Of a stretch of DNA of 64,000 nucleotides, positions 1 to 11,268 are shown in pieces (position 1 is the first letter of the stretch; each line of letters opens with the position of its first letter). The stretch comes from Ctenosaura bakeri (lineage: Eukaryota; Chordata; Lepidosauria; Squamata; Iguanidae). Under the pieces are notes generated by a model. That model searched no databases. It was not told where the DNA came from and saw nothing but the letters and a program-made list of their open reading frames with translations. A program made the translations under genes and the position numbers. The stretch covers positions 682,001 to 746,000 of the forward strand of contig CAOLHI010000075.1 in assembly GCA_948474755.1 (NCBI GenBank), given 5' to 3'.

Positions 1-2129
1 GGATTAGAAATAAAGCAATCGGGTATCCAAATTGAACAGCATTTTATTTCAAAGACTTATCCGCCTGGCCATGCTTAGGCATTCAGAAGCCTGCTGATGA
101 AGTCACTATATGCAGGGAATAGGAAGAATGATAAAATCCCCATAGGTATCCTTTGTGATTTGAGGCACCTTATCTGATTTGGGATTTGATCGCATATGAG
201 GAAGTCACATGACTCAAAACAAGGGAAGGATGTGGCAGCAGGATGTGGTCTAGAATGCTATCATGTTGATTCAAGGGGGATTTTCTGTTCCCAAAGAAAC
301 CTTCTTCATTCCCCATGTGATTATTGAACCTTTCTCAACACAGTAGATAATGCACTTGACAGGGATGATGTTGCATGTAGTGGTGCCTCCATTTCTGGTT
401 AGCATTGTGGCGTTGTTGCTATATTTGTGGATTTCTGGCTCTTTCCTTGTACCATTCCAAAATAATAGTTATGATAACAATAAAAAATGTAATTATTTTA
501 TTCATTTATGCTACCTCTTTCTTTTAATTATGGGACTCATGATGGCTTACAACATAATTTAAAACAGTACAGATTACAAGGCAAAACATTAATATGAATG
601 TCAATTAAAATTTAAATATAAAAATTATTTAATAGGCAATTAATTTATAAAGTTAACAATTGTTAAAATTCATTAAAAGATCGTACAGTACAAACCATAA
701 AACAGCATAGCACATTCAAAGCCTATCCCTTTCAGTTTCTAATAGTTTGGTGACACAAGTTTTCACTGAGGATGGGAATGGAGACTCCCCATGTTTGTCA
801 GGCCCAGTGCCATTAGGGATTCAGCAAGAACAGCCACTGACTGTCCTTCACAGGTTGCCTTTGCTCACCTTCTGGGAATGTCTGCGCTATGGCTGTCTCA
901 GCTTGATAGCTAGGCAGGTGATCATTCCTGACTCTGAAGTATGGGTCCAGCCTCAGCTAGCCTCAGCTAGCCTCAGCTAGCCTCAGCTAGTTCAGCTAGT
1001 GACCCCCTAAAATTTCCTAGACACGCTGATGCTTGCATCCAAAATCCAAGCCATGGTGGTCTTGCACAGGTCCAGCACTCCAGTCTACTGACCCACTGGT
1101 AACTCAAGCGTTGCCATCTTATGCCCACATTCCGTGTGCTCTCAGCCCTAAAACATCAGTTTTTCATCCTCTGGGTACAATACCTGTGAGGCTTCATTGC
1201 CCAAAATCTCCATATGATGCTAACATCCCTGTGTGGATGGGCCCCCAGCTCTGTCTGGTGGGGCCCAATGGCTAACCTCTTTCTCTAGTTTCCTCCCCAA
1301 AATACAGGAATCCTATGCTTTAAAATCCAAAGAACCAGCTCTGAAAAGATGTTGATCCTGGTCTACTAACTCTGTAAACTGCTAGCTTCTGGTGTATGCT
1401 GTTTCATCATGTCAGGCATCTGCCAAGAAATCCCAGACCTGAAGACTGTGTCTTATCCACTGTCATGATGCCGCATTTTCCCAGATACAGGGGGTGGGGT
1501 GGAACTTGCAAATGCACTCCTCAGAACTCCCCAAGAACCAGTTTCATTAACTCTTTTGAACCCATATGTTGGACTATGAACTAAGCCATGAATTGCTCAC
1601 CTTGGACTTTTCCCTATTTGCTTCTACTGAAGGAGCATTCCCCAATTGAACTTCACTATTTTATTCAAGCTTGAGTATTGCTATATATGAATTTAGAAGC
1701 TCTAATTGCTGGAGTGATATTTGCATATTGCTATGTGTCTTGTATGTGTGTCTGTTAGAAGTTCTTTCCTTTGTTTTCTCTCTTTCCTCTTGTTTGTAAC
1801 CTTAATTGGCAACATTTTTGCTAAATTGACCATCCCACCAAGTGTTTAGCTGATGAGAGTAATGGAAGTAAAATAGCTCACCCTAACCCTCTCTTCTAAG
1901 TGTGTTCGTAAATACTTGTTTCCCAAATCAGAGGTGTGCAACAATTTTCCCAAAGAAGAATGAAACCTCCATTTTTTAGAGGGGGGATTGCTATGGCCCC
2001 ACATACCCCCAAGATTGATACATTTTAATTGGAAAATATTAATTAATTGGTACTACATTAATTGGCACTGATATAAAATGGAATCTGATATGACTGGAAG
2101 GTCAAGCTGTAAAGAGGAAAATTACTGAC
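1..2129. other. Unique AT-rich sequence, no gene seen
   Basis: Both strands show only short reading frames without domains, codon bias or splice-flanked exon structure. Apart from the decamer repeat at 951-999 I recognise no repeat family here. It is best treated as intergenic or intronic DNA. Confidence 0.6.
951..999. repeat. 10-bp tandem repeat, about 4.9 copies
   Basis: The decamer CCTCAGCTAG occurs four times without change from 951 to 990 and is followed by a ninth-tenths copy, TTCAGCTAG. The copies are identical, so the array is recent or still slipping. The AGCT core recurs every ten bases, about one helical turn, but no function can be read from this. Confidence 0.95.
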
Positions 2130-2285
2130 TGTAAATGTGAGATTGCAAGGCAGGTCATACTCCCTCCTAGATCCTTCAGAAAGACCTTCCTAAAGGATCT
2201 CAGAGTTCTAATAGGCTCATGAAGGAAGATAGGATCCTTCAAATAATCTGGACACAAGCCATAAGTGCCTTTGCAGCAGAATATA
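2130..2285 (-). mobile_element. L2/Rex-like LINE 3' fragment
   Basis: The text around 2140-2280, including 'cttcaaataatctggaca' followed by 'agccataagtgcctttg', parallels the better preserved L2-like LINE end at 48,170-48,260 in the same orientation. Both derive from the C-terminal end of a LINE ORF2 read on the minus strand. Only about 150 bp is left. The call rests on similarity between two places in the window. Confidence 0.4.
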
Positions 2286-3119
2286 TGGCTTTTTCTTTTT
2301 CTTTTTTTTTAAACTTGACAGTTATATCCTTATTTTATAAAACCAACTTTGTACATTTCATCTCTGTGTTGGATCAGCAGCTTTTTCTTTTTACTTGATC
2401 CTGTCCATGAACCACCTTCAGACTTTAATCTACTTTTCTTCCAACTACCATTTATTACTGCCACTATTCTAACTTACATGCCTCTTCTTTGATACTGAAA
2501 TGCATTAGATAGCTTTTCCTGAACTGCTTGATAGAAAGATTAACATCCAGGGGCTGAGGCTTTCCACATGAGTTACTGTAATCCACCATCACAGATCCCT
2601 TGTGCACAATGTCAGAACTGTGAGTCTTTCCCTCTTCAGGTGACAGATGGGAAAGGGACTGAGGGAAGAGACCTAGATGAGAGGTGGAAGGAAGACTGTA
2701 ATGAGTGAGAGGTGTGCCTGTCAACCAGGTATTTAATTGTGAACAACTCCATATTACCTTTCAGGAATCAAGATGTATTTGTCCAAATAATTATTCTACT
2801 TGGCCTTGTGAATTACCAGTATTTTTGTGTTCTCCTGTTTTACTTCTATACTAGGTCAGTTCTTTTGTTTTATTCTGGACTGGATGGATTGGGTGACATT
2901 TTTAATCATACATTTGCCTACTGATGCTTTAGTTCCTATGATAAATTTATAATTGTTCCATTGTGTATATTTTAAATTGTGCAGTTCATCACTGTCCATT
3001 TGTTGTGTTATGAAATGCTTAAAAGTGGAATCCAAATAAAAATTACTGGTATAACTATTTTGAACATCTTGCATACAAATAACTGAATGGTTATAGCAAC
3101 AACAACACACACGTGTACT

Positions 3120-3312
3120 ATAATTATTGTGTGCCTTCAAGACATTTCCCACTTATGGTGACCCTCAGGCAAACCTATCACAGGGTTTTCTGAGGCTGAG
3201 AGTATGTAATGCTCCCAAGATCACCCAGTGGGTTTCCATGAGTGGAGAATTGAACCCTGGTCTCCAGGGTCACAGTCCAATGCTCAAATCACTATACCAT
3301 GCTGGCACTCTG
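3120..3312 (-). mobile_element. tRNA-headed SINE with Bov-B-type tail, copy 1 of array
   Basis: Read on the minus strand this has a tRNA-like head (a 'gccagcatggtatagtg' box A side and a 'ccagggttcaa' box B side), then the body with 'gtgatcttgggagc', and a tail with 'ccataagtgggaaatg' and 'tgaaggcacac'. That tail motif is shared with Bov-B/RTE LINEs, the arrangement known for Sauria SINEs of reptiles. The body is shortened compared with the copy at 16,705. Confidence 0.75.
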
Positions 3313-3343
3313 TGTTGTTGTTGTTGTTGTTGTTGTTGTTGTG
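3313..3343. repeat. (TTG)n microsatellite, SINE tail
   Basis: About ten TTG units sit at the tail of the next SINE. (AAC)n/(GTT)n tails are typical of SINEs mobilised by Bov-B/RTE-type LINEs. Confidence 0.9.
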
Positions 3344-3613
3344 TGCCTTCAAGCTGTTTCTGACTTACAGTGATCCTATCATGTGATTTTCTGGGGCTGA
3401 GAGAGTTTGATACACCCAAGGTCACCCAGTAGTTACCATAGCTGAGGGAGGAATTGAACTTGGATCCTAAGATGAACCTATCACAGTTTTCTGGGGCTGA
3501 GAGATTGTTGCATGCCCAAGGTCACCTAGTGGATTTCTGTGGCTAAGTGGGGAATTGAACCTGGTCTCTAGGATTGTAGTCCAATGCTCAAACCACTACA
3601 CCACGCTGGATTT
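3344..3613 (-). mobile_element. SINE, copy 2 of array, with internal partial duplication
   Basis: Same SINE family as 3120-3312. In plus-strand reading it runs from the tail motif through the body into the box B region ('gaattgaacttgg'), then jumps back to 'gaacctatcacag' and runs through the body again to the head 'accactacaccacgctgg'. The element is therefore a partial dimer. The neighbouring copy 3 has the same junction. Confidence 0.75.
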
Positions 3614-3622
3614 ATGTGTGTA

Positions 3623-3893
3623 ATTGTTGTTGTTGTGTGCCTTCAAGTCATTTCTGATCCTATAGTGACCCTATCACTGGGTTTTCTGGAGCTAAAAGAG
3701 TATGATGCACCTCAGGTCATCCAATAGATATCCATGGCTGAGCAGACAATCAAACCTATCAAAGATTTTTCTGGGACTGAGAGTGTGTGTCATGTCTAAG
3801 GTCACTCAGTGGATTTCCATGCCTGAGTGGGGAATCTAACCCTGGTCTTCAGGGTCATAATCTAATGCCCATATCACTACTTCATGGTGGCTC
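3623..3893 (-). mobile_element. SINE, copy 3 of array, same partial-dimer structure
   Basis: It begins with a short (GTT)n tail and repeats the layout of copy 2, including the jump from the box B region ('gacaatcaaac') back to 'ctatcaaagattt'. The shared junction suggests that copies 2 and 3 arose by duplication of one dimeric unit of about 280 bp. Confidence 0.75.
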
Positions 3894-3894
3894 C

Positions 3895-4071
3895 CTGTTG
3901 TTGTTGTTGTTCACCCTCAAATCATTTCTGACTTATGGAGATCCTGAGGTGACCCTATCATGGGTTTTCTGGGGCTGAGGGACTGTGACTTGCCCATGGC
4001 TGTGTGGGGAATTGAACCCTGGCCTCCAGGGTTGTAGTCCCACACTCAAACATTATACCACATTGGCTCTT
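3895..4071 (-). mobile_element. SINE, copy 4 of array
   Basis: A (TTG)n tail is followed by a simple shortened copy: 'tcatttctgacttatgg', 'tgacttgcccatgg', 'gaattgaaccctggcctcc' and 'cattataccacattggctc'. It is in the same orientation as the other three copies and completes a head-to-tail array of four within 950 bp. Confidence 0.75.
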
Positions 4072-5279
4072 TCAACATGTGCTGTACCTCAAGCCTGTAC
4101 CTCAAGTCTTAAAACTCTGGATTGTTTCATATAGTGTACTCATGTCCATTCAGATACAAGATTTCATCACTGCAGTACAACAGTAGTTTATCAGACCAGA
4201 CAACAATTACAGTGCAGGGTTCTTTTATATGTTTAGTAAAAGGCATCTTTTCAGGGAGGGGGTACCATTTATAGGCGTTCACAGAAATTTGAGAGAATGG
4301 AGGACGAAGGCAGGAGTGGCTTTCTCAGAAAGAGGAGGGTCTCTGTATCTCTTCCATAGCTAATGCTTTGAAATTACTGTCTGGAAGTTCAGCATCTGTA
4401 TCCCAGACTTCTCTTTTGATTTGTATTTCTGTCTAGGCAATGGTATAAAACAAGCATAAGTGATTATTTGCATTTTTAATGCAATTTAAGGAAGCTTAGG
4501 TGACAGAACTAACATGATGGCATAAGAACATGAGAACCATGGCAGATCAAGTCTGGTATTCTATTCCCATACTGGTCAAACAGATGGTTATTGGATGCTC
4601 ATGAGCAGAAGTGGTGTTCCTACTATGATAGTGATAGGCATACTGTTTCTGCCACTGGACAGACATGGTCGTCATGACTTGTAACCATTGCACAAAGCAA
4701 CTACATTCTTTTCATTTTCTTTCCCACTGTAGACACTGCCCCATCATGTTTGTTTTCAGAGTATCCTTTAATTGGAAGAAGCAACATTGCAGAGTGACAA
4801 GTTTATAATTAAGAGACTAATAAGATTTCATCACATAAGCAGAAATTCATTCATCTACCTCTTATTCAACCTCATTCAACCCCAAATGGAAACTTGTCCT
4901 AACTGAAGCCAAGATTAAGCTGTTGTTATCATTACTTTCAAAGTAGTGGAGCTTCTAGAGGGGACTGTGGAGGAAAGCATGGCCTCAGCAAGTCTTTTTC
5001 TGCATGTCAACTGATTGAGCTTTCCTTTAAAGTCTGAAACAATAAGGATAACACCGTTCATATATAGCCAGGCAACTCTGCCTTACTCAATAGATTGGAT
5101 ATTCTGGCAGCTTTTCTGCCTTCCCGCTCTCTACCTTCACACACGCACGCACCTGCTAGAAAAGCCTTTTGGCTCACTTGGAGCATAAAATAGGACTCCA
5201 AGAAGAATCCTAAAGGATAAACCTGAAACAGAAATTGATCATTTTTTTCTTCTCCCCTGTGACCACATGCACAATAGAA
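4072..5279. other. Unique AT-rich sequence
   Basis: I see no repeat family, RNA gene or plausible exon. Short open frames occur on both strands but lack recognisable protein features. Confidence 0.55.
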
Positions 5280-5820
5280 CCCTTTTAAAGTGACCTTATT
5301 GTCAAAGAAATTTACCCTTTTATAAGAAAAAAAATCGACATTCTTGTGCTCTTCATTTATTCCTCATTCGTAACTTCCATGCTAAAAAAAAAATAAAAAA
5401 AAAATCTTACTTTTGAAACAGGCGGAAGGTATTTCTTATAAAATGATAGACTGTCCCCTCAATTATGTGTGTTGCTCATAGCCTAGGAAAAAAATGTTTA
5501 CAATGTCTGGGGAAGGGGAAAAAAGCCACAGCCAACCTCGGGGTCTGAAAGCCTCTTTAAAGATGTCATCTTTCTCTCCAAGGTGCTGAGCCAAAGTCGA
5601 TAAAAGACCTCTCTTTGAGAATAAAATGCAAAAAGTCAAAACAGTTTTTTCCCCATTTCATTTTAGAGAGCTTTTCATTGTGTTTGCCTATTGCCCCTTA
5701 TTTCAATGTCTTTTGTTCCTCTATAAGCTGTCAGCATGGAGGCATTACATTAATGAAAAGAAAATTGCTGGAAGCATAATACCCATGAGCTTTTTGAAGG
5801 AAAAAAAAATTAAATGACAA
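5280..5820. other. Possible conserved non-coding element
   Basis: This stretch lacks repeat signatures and microsatellites and is made of clustered AT-rich words such as TTAATGAAAAG, ATAAAATGCAAA and GTCGATAAAAG. Such text is common in vertebrate conserved non-coding elements near developmental genes. The small open frame at 5626-5817 has no protein-like features. The call is an impression by eye. Confidence 0.2.
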
Positions 5821-6339
5821 TATTCATAAAAATATACATAAGATCTGCTTCAGGACAGGATGGTGTAATAACTCTCTAGGTTACAACTTGGATCTCAGGA
5901 GATTTAGGAAAATTTCATTCCTTCTCTCCCCTGCCCCCAATATTGGCTGAACTCAAATAGGACCATGGCAAACTAAGGCATTTTAGGCAGTTTTCTGTTG
6001 TCCTGCACTGGGGGTTATTCCTAGCTTTCTATTGGTCAGAGGACTTTAATGTCTGAGTTTTACTTCTTATATTAATGTCCCACCAATGGCAGGTACAACA
6101 TCAATTTACTTTCTAGAACTCTGCCAGTAAGATTACAGCTTGGATAACTGGGGATCTGGGCCTGTAATAGCAAGTGACTGACTTTCATTACTGTAAAATA
6201 AGTTCCTGACACAATCATAGACAACGGGGGGGGGGACAGGGAAATCATCTCACTTATATGATACAAATCAGTGTAGATCAATAGATAAACCTTGAGATAT
6301 GGGTCTGGATTTCTGTTCAGTTAGGGCTTGTACAGATCT

Positions 6340-6647
6340 TGTCGGGAGCCTAAAAATTTTTTTATTGTTTTGGGATAGCAGTAGACGGGAGGAAATAGTA
6401 AATAGTAGGCTTTTAAAGGATTCCCAGGCGCCAACCTTTCCCTTCGGTTTTAATTTAAAGGAACCTTTTGGGCATTATACGTTCGTTCTTTTACAACTAT
6501 CTTAGGAAAAAAATTGTTTTTAAAGTATAAGGGGGGGGAAAAATTTCCATTTTCAAGCTTTAACGTCTGAAAAACTTTTCCCTTCCCATGTTACAATAAA
6601 TCTTCTATTAAGTTTGTTACCCGTGTAAGAGGAATCTGTTCCTGACA
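6340..6647 (+). repeat. 5' LTR of the Gypsy element
   Basis: It begins TGTCGGGAGCC and ends CCTGACA. It aligns along its length with 11,269-11,572. It carries a TATA-like TATAAG near 6520 and an AATAAA polyadenylation signal at 6595-6600. It has more neighbour-copying base changes than the 3' copy; for example the 3' LTR 'ttctcgagcttt' appears here as 'tttcaagcttt'. Confidence 0.9.
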
Positions 6648-6661
6648 GAAAGCTCGAGAAT
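6648..6661 (+). promoter_or_regulatory. Putative self-priming primer-binding site
   Basis: The sequence directly after the LTR, AAAGCTCGAGAAT at 6649-6661, is not a TGG-type tRNA complement. It is the exact reverse complement of ATTCTCGAGCTTT inside the 3' LTR at 11,471-11,483. That LTR position lies about 35-40 bases after a TATA-like element and before the AATAAA signal, where the transcript 5' end would be expected. Tf1/sushi-group elements prime reverse transcription by folding the mRNA 5' end onto such a site. Confidence 0.7.
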
Positions 6662-6672
6662 CCTTTCAAAAA

Positions 6673-7790
6673 ATGCACCAATTGATGGACCAGTCGATTA
6701 CGAAAAAAGAAGGATCCCCAGAATCTGATGGAGCTACAGAAACTAAGTGCCCCTGGATACCAAGAAAAAGGGGGCCCCTACCGGGGCCCAGGAAAAACCC
6801 CAAACCCGGCCCAAAGGGGGTCGGGGGGAAGAAAAGCCACAACGTCTTTTGGAAAACGCAAAAGGGCTGCTAGTTGGGGAAAACATCAGAAAAAGACCTA
6901 TCCCTTTTGGAGGAGATAAAGCAAATGGAAACCGAACTGGAAAAAAAGATGAGGAAAAACCCCAAACCAAGCCCCAATGCTACGCGAGAGGGCCTGTCCC
7001 TCGAAACAGGGAGATCACCAGGAGGAGAACCATGAGCGGCTGTCTCGGCGGCAGGCACCCCGGGTCCCCCCCACAACCAACAGGGCACAGCCAGCGCCAC
7101 TGTTACTCAGAAATGTGGGAGACCGGGAACCCGACCTTCAACGGGAAGGGGGAGAAACTCCCCTTTTTTTTTGACTAGGGAAAAAATTTATGATTATCAC
7201 CCCCCCATTTCGGGATGATGGGGCCCAAATTCAATAAGCCAGAGGATGAAAGGACTGGCAGCAGACTGGGTAGCGAACCTATTTTAACCCCCGTCCCCAA
7301 AAACCCCAAAATCTGCAGCTCTTCATGAACCATCTGCGGGAACGCTTTGAAGACCCCCATTTTTTGGGGAAAACACCAAATATCAAGGGAAACCCAATGA
7401 AACAAGGCAGGAAGGGATGTGGGGACGTATTCCCTAATTTTAGAAACCTGGCCCCCAAAAGTCCCGTGGAGTGATGAAATTCTAATTGAGTTATACAAAG
7501 AGGGGAACCAAACCCTAATTTTCCTCAGGGTGCTTTGCAGGCCAATCCACAGCCCCTGCTAGGTTGGGTCAGCCCAGCCCCCCAAAGGGAAGGCATAACC
7601 CAGACTGTTCAGCTGAACCGACAAAAAAGACGTGCCAAAAAGACAACCTCGCGGGCCCCCCCCGTCCTCAAAGCTGAGGAAGGGAAAACGTCTTTTGTTT
7701 GGGCATGTGCTTTAACTGTGGAAAAGGGCCCCCCTCCCCAACACCTGCCCCCGGAAAAAGTTTTCCAATGGGATTTGGGGAGCACAAAAG
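6673..7790 (+). pseudogene. gag: Gypsy gag remnant (capsid and CCHC knuckle)
   Basis: The first ATG after the primer site is at 6673 and opens a basic, Pro/Gly-rich stretch. In broken frames around 7320-7510 one can read capsid-like pieces such as NHLRERFEDP and FRNLAPK. Around 7705-7755 a cysteine knuckle begins with CFNCGK and is then lost by a frame break in a C-rich run. Gag binds and packages the element RNA. The reading frame changes many times, so this is a remnant or a badly sequenced copy. The N-terminal boundary is uncertain. Confidence 0.65.
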
Positions 7791-7989
7791 GGCCCAAAGA
7801 ATATAGAAAATTCCAAACATCCCCAAAGGGGAAACAACCACTTAGACGCACTTCTAAAGGGCCCTTAACCCCCACAGGAACTGATCCCGAAATGAAACCA
7901 CCTCTTCGTCCTCATCTGACATAGATGGGGGAAATTTTAAACCTGACTGCGATGACTGGCAAGCGGCGGGAACATCTGGAAGACTCCAA

Positions 7990-8150
7990 AATTCCCCATT
8001 TTTAAAGCCACGGTTGCGATTAGTGGCAGCGATGGGGCTTTGCATGTACATAGGGCATTAATTGACTCTGGCTGCTCCAGAAGTTTGTTACACCCCAAAT
8101 TGGCCAAACAATTGAAAACTCTTTATGAGCCCTTGGAATGCCCCCTAAAT
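7990..8150 (+). pseudogene. pol: Gypsy aspartic protease remnant
   Basis: One frame reads ALIDSGCSRSLLHPKLAKQL, with the D-S-G catalytic triplet and the hydrophobic segment that follows it in retrotransposon proteases. The protease cleaves the Gag-Pol polyprotein. The flap and C-terminal parts cannot be followed because frames break on either side. Confidence 0.75.
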
Positions 8151-8699
8151 TAAGCAAATGGATGGGACCTCAATGACTGGGGGAAGAAAATTTAAAAATT
8201 ACTAAGCCCATCTCATTTTCAAAAAGGCAAAAAAAATTACAGCCTCATTTTGGAGTTCCCCAAGGGGGATGCAGTTCAAATTTTGGCTTGGGGAAACGAT
8301 TGGCTTTTGGAAAACCCCCAATAAACTGGACTGCTGGCACTATGTCCTCTTCAGATGAAAACTTTTCTATTCCCCATGAAGAATTGCAAAAATTCCTTAA
8401 ACACCCCCCGAAAAACTTCCAAAAGGCTTTCCACAAAAGGGAGGCTGAAAAAGGCCTCCCCACACGGACTTTGACTGTAAACGGGAAATTTAAGTTGGGG
8501 GGCCCCCCGGGCCAAAACTGAAAATTTATCCCATGAGCCAAAAAGAACTCCTTGCTTTCAAGAAGTTCCTAAAAAAAAACTTGGCTCGGGTTTTATCAAG
8601 CCCTCTACAGCCCCCACGGCGAGCCCTGTCTTTTTCCGAGAAAAAAAGATCCCGCCCCACCCAGCCCTTATAGTTAACTACTCTGCTATTAACCGGGTT

Positions 8700-9290
8700 T
8701 AATTTCCCCCCCAATTGTTATCCCATACCTCTATACGGACTTTTTTTGGACCATTTGTTAAAGGGGAAAATATTTCACCAAACTTGATTTTAAAAAGGCT
8801 TTTCAAGGTTTTAAGAATGGACCCGGATTTCTAGTGGCCCCCCCACCTTTGCAACTCCTCTAGGTAACTTTAAATGGACGGTTCTTCCCTTTGGCTTACA
8901 ATCGGGGATCTGTTTTCCCAAAATGTTTTTGAAACCTTTTTCCATGACTTGTTGTATCAGGGGGTTCTGATTTATCTGGATAAACTTTTTAAATTTTACG
9001 CAGATTCCAGGGGAATCTATGTGTTTTTTGGTTCGTGAAGTGTTACGAAGGCTTATAGATAACAACCTCGGGGTTTAAAATCTATCTAAATGCCAATTTG
9101 ACACCCCAAACTTTTGATTACTTGGGATATAGGATTCAAGATTGTTCACTTAAAAAGGACCCTTCAAGATTAACTCCATTTTAATGGCCCGTCCCCAAAA
9201 CTGTGAAGCAACTGCAGCAATTTCTTGGTTTTGCGAATTCACCGGGTTTATTAGGATTTTGCTGCCATAACGCTTCCACTCACCAACCTT
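8700..9290 (+). pseudogene. pol: Gypsy reverse transcriptase remnant
   Basis: Pieces in changing frames match the Ty3/Gypsy RT order: a TPLGNFKW-type strand and LPFGLQSG near 8860-8910, then a fingers-palm stretch in which the YLDD box appears as IYLDKL (8970-8990), then DYLGYRIQDCSLKKDPSR near 9120-9165, and PKTVKQLQQFLGFAN near 9195-9235. The second catalytic Asp is not visible in the text. The LGFAN signature before the thumb is usual for sushi-like elements. Confidence 0.85.
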
Positions 9291-9379
9291 CTACGGGGAA
9301 AACCCAAAAAGGGTCCACTGGGGCAAGGCGCATAGACTTTGTTGGTCGCCTAGTGTCAATCGGGTTTGACCATTTGAAA

Positions 9380-9790
9380 TCTAAATTTACGCCCAGCCCC
9401 TTTTCCCTTTTTACATACGAAGCAATTTTATTGTGCAAACGGATGCTTCGGGCTTTGCCATGGCAGCCGTTCTTTACAACATGACACCACAGGAGCACTC
9501 AGGCCTTGTGCTTTCATTTCAAAGAAATTTTCCCCTCAACAAGCTAATTGGCCTATTTGGGAGAAAGAAGCCAAGGCTATCCATTTTGCGCTGTCCTCTT
9601 GGCGTCATTTTTTTCAAAGGGGCTGACTCCCCTTTGAATTTTTGGACTGATCATGGGGAATTTGAAGCCTTACAGCCCTGCCAAATTTTCCCCCCCTAAG
9701 CAGGCGAGATGGGCCCCTTTTCCAAAATTCCGATTTAAAATTGTTTTAAAATTGGCCAAACCCAACCAACTGGCAAACCTTTTTCCCCGA
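9380..9790 (+). pseudogene. pol: Gypsy RNase H remnant
   Basis: The frame near 9430 reads QTDASGFAMAAVLYN, the first RNase H strand with its catalytic Asp. This is followed in other frames by EKEAKAIHF (about 9560) and FWTDHGEFEAL (about 9640), and by the RWAPF segment near 9705 that precedes the connection region. RNase H removes RNA from the RNA-DNA hybrid during reverse transcription. Confidence 0.85.
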
Positions 9791-9989
9791 TTTCCCCCTG
9801 TTTTGCGGAATCCCCTGCTACGTCCTCCCACTCCAATACCTTGTTTCCTGCCTCCTCTCTGGCTTCTCAAGTGACTACTCGTGCATTAGAAAAAGACAAG
9901 GTTTTTCTGCCTCCTCTCTTTGTGACTCCGCTCTCCCCCGAGGCATATTCATGCAGCGCATGCAGATCCTGGCTACCGGCAAACAAGGA

Positions 9990-10680
9990 AAAAAGAATGG
10001 GTTGACAATCCCCCCCTTTTAGGGCACCAAGGTCTACGTTCCCCCTGCTGCCCCCCCAGCAGGTACTTCATCGTTATCATGATTCCAAACCCGCGGGACT
10101 TTTTGGGTTTTTTTGAAACATTGAGGAAATTCGCCGCCTTTTTTGGTGGCCTATTAAAACCCCCCCGGAAAACCTTTAAAGCAGTGTGCCACTTAAACGT
10201 TTCCGTTAATTGCCCACATCTAAACCTCAAGGGCTCCTGCAACCTCTGCCTGCGCCTGCTAGCCCCTGGTCGGTCATCGCATGGGTTTTTATCGTGTTTT
10301 TTCCCCTCTTCACCCCGGCCCTTTCAGTTATTTGGGTTGTTACTGATAAAACTTTTCCAAGCAATGTCATTTTGTGCCTTAAAAAACTACCCCGTGCTGA
10401 CCAGCTGGTTTCCCTTTTAATTTATGTATGGAAATTTCCCACGGAACCTTCGGTATCATTTCGGACAGGGATCCAATTTTCACTTCCAATTTTTGGGGAC
10501 TTGTCTACTAAAAAACCCTGGGAGTCACTCAGAAACTCAGCAGTGCTTATCACCCTCAAACAGATCCCCAGGTGTTAAAAAATCTTTTAACAATTTTTTA
10601 GGGGTTTTGTTTCTGAAAAAATTTATTGGGCCCGCTCCTTCCGTTCGCTGAGTTTGCCATAAATTTTCTGCGGTTAACCC
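9990..10680 (+). pseudogene. pol: Gypsy integrase remnant
   Basis: After a Ser/Pro-rich linker, frames near 10,070-10,250 show the zinc-binding N-terminal region (FGFFETLRKF-like, then a C..C pair) and GSCNLCLRLLAP. The core domain follows: WVFIVFFP with the first catalytic position changed, VIWVVTDKTF, and a degraded ISDRG segment near 10,450. The downstream region up to 11,250 is extremely C/T-rich and shows no chromodomain. Integrase inserts the cDNA into the host chromosome. Confidence 0.75.
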
Positions 10681-10689
10681 CCAAAAACG

Positions 10690-11248
10690 GGGAAACCCCC
10701 CTTTGAAATAGTTTACGGTTTTCCCCTTTCCCTTTCCCCTCCCCCCCCCCCCTCCCCCCTTTTTCCTCCCCTCCCCCTTTTTTTTTCCCCCCCCTTGGGT
10801 CTCAAAATTTTCTGGCATTTGGCAATCCGTCTCAGATGTTTATAGCATCCGTAAAGTTTCCCCCAAAAACCCTTTCGTGACCGAAAAACGGCAGCCAAAC
10901 CCCCTTTACCACCCGGGGGGATTTGGTTTTCCCTTCAAAGAACTTTTCCCCCTCTCCTTCTCCGTCTAAAAAACTTTCCCCCCCGTTTTCTGGGGCCCTT
11001 TTTCCCGGAAAAGGGCTATTAATGATGTCTTTTTTGAATGACCCCCCTTTTTCCCCTCAAGGCTATTTTTCCTGTTTTTATTCCAGTTTGCTGAAGAGGG
11101 CACCTTCGCCCATTCCTTCGCCGGCTGATGTTCCTCAACCCCCCAAACTGACTTGCTACTGCTTTTATATTATTTATTTATTTTTCTTGTCTTTCCCCTG
11201 TTCCCTTAATTTTCCCTTTTATTTTTGTATCTTTATGTATATATTTTT
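10690..11248 (+). other. Gypsy 3' internal region, C/T-rich
   Basis: This lies between the integrase remnant and the polypurine tract. It is dominated by runs of C and T (a C run and T runs around 10,735-10,795). No chromodomain, env or extra ORF is recognised. The base runs look more like unreliable sequence than real low-complexity DNA. Confidence 0.5.
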
Positions 11249-11250
11249 TT

Positions 11251-11268
11251 AAAAAATGGGGGGGAAAG
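11251..11268 (+). promoter_or_regulatory. Polypurine tract before 3' LTR
   Basis: AAAAAATGGGGGGGAAAG immediately precedes the start of the 3' LTR. A purine run in this position primes plus-strand DNA synthesis in LTR retroelements. Confidence 0.8.

Noticed and set aside
3120..4071. CRISPR-like or satellite array
   Set aside because: The repeated units are SINEs with tRNA-type promoters and (GTT)n tails, not short direct repeats with spacers.
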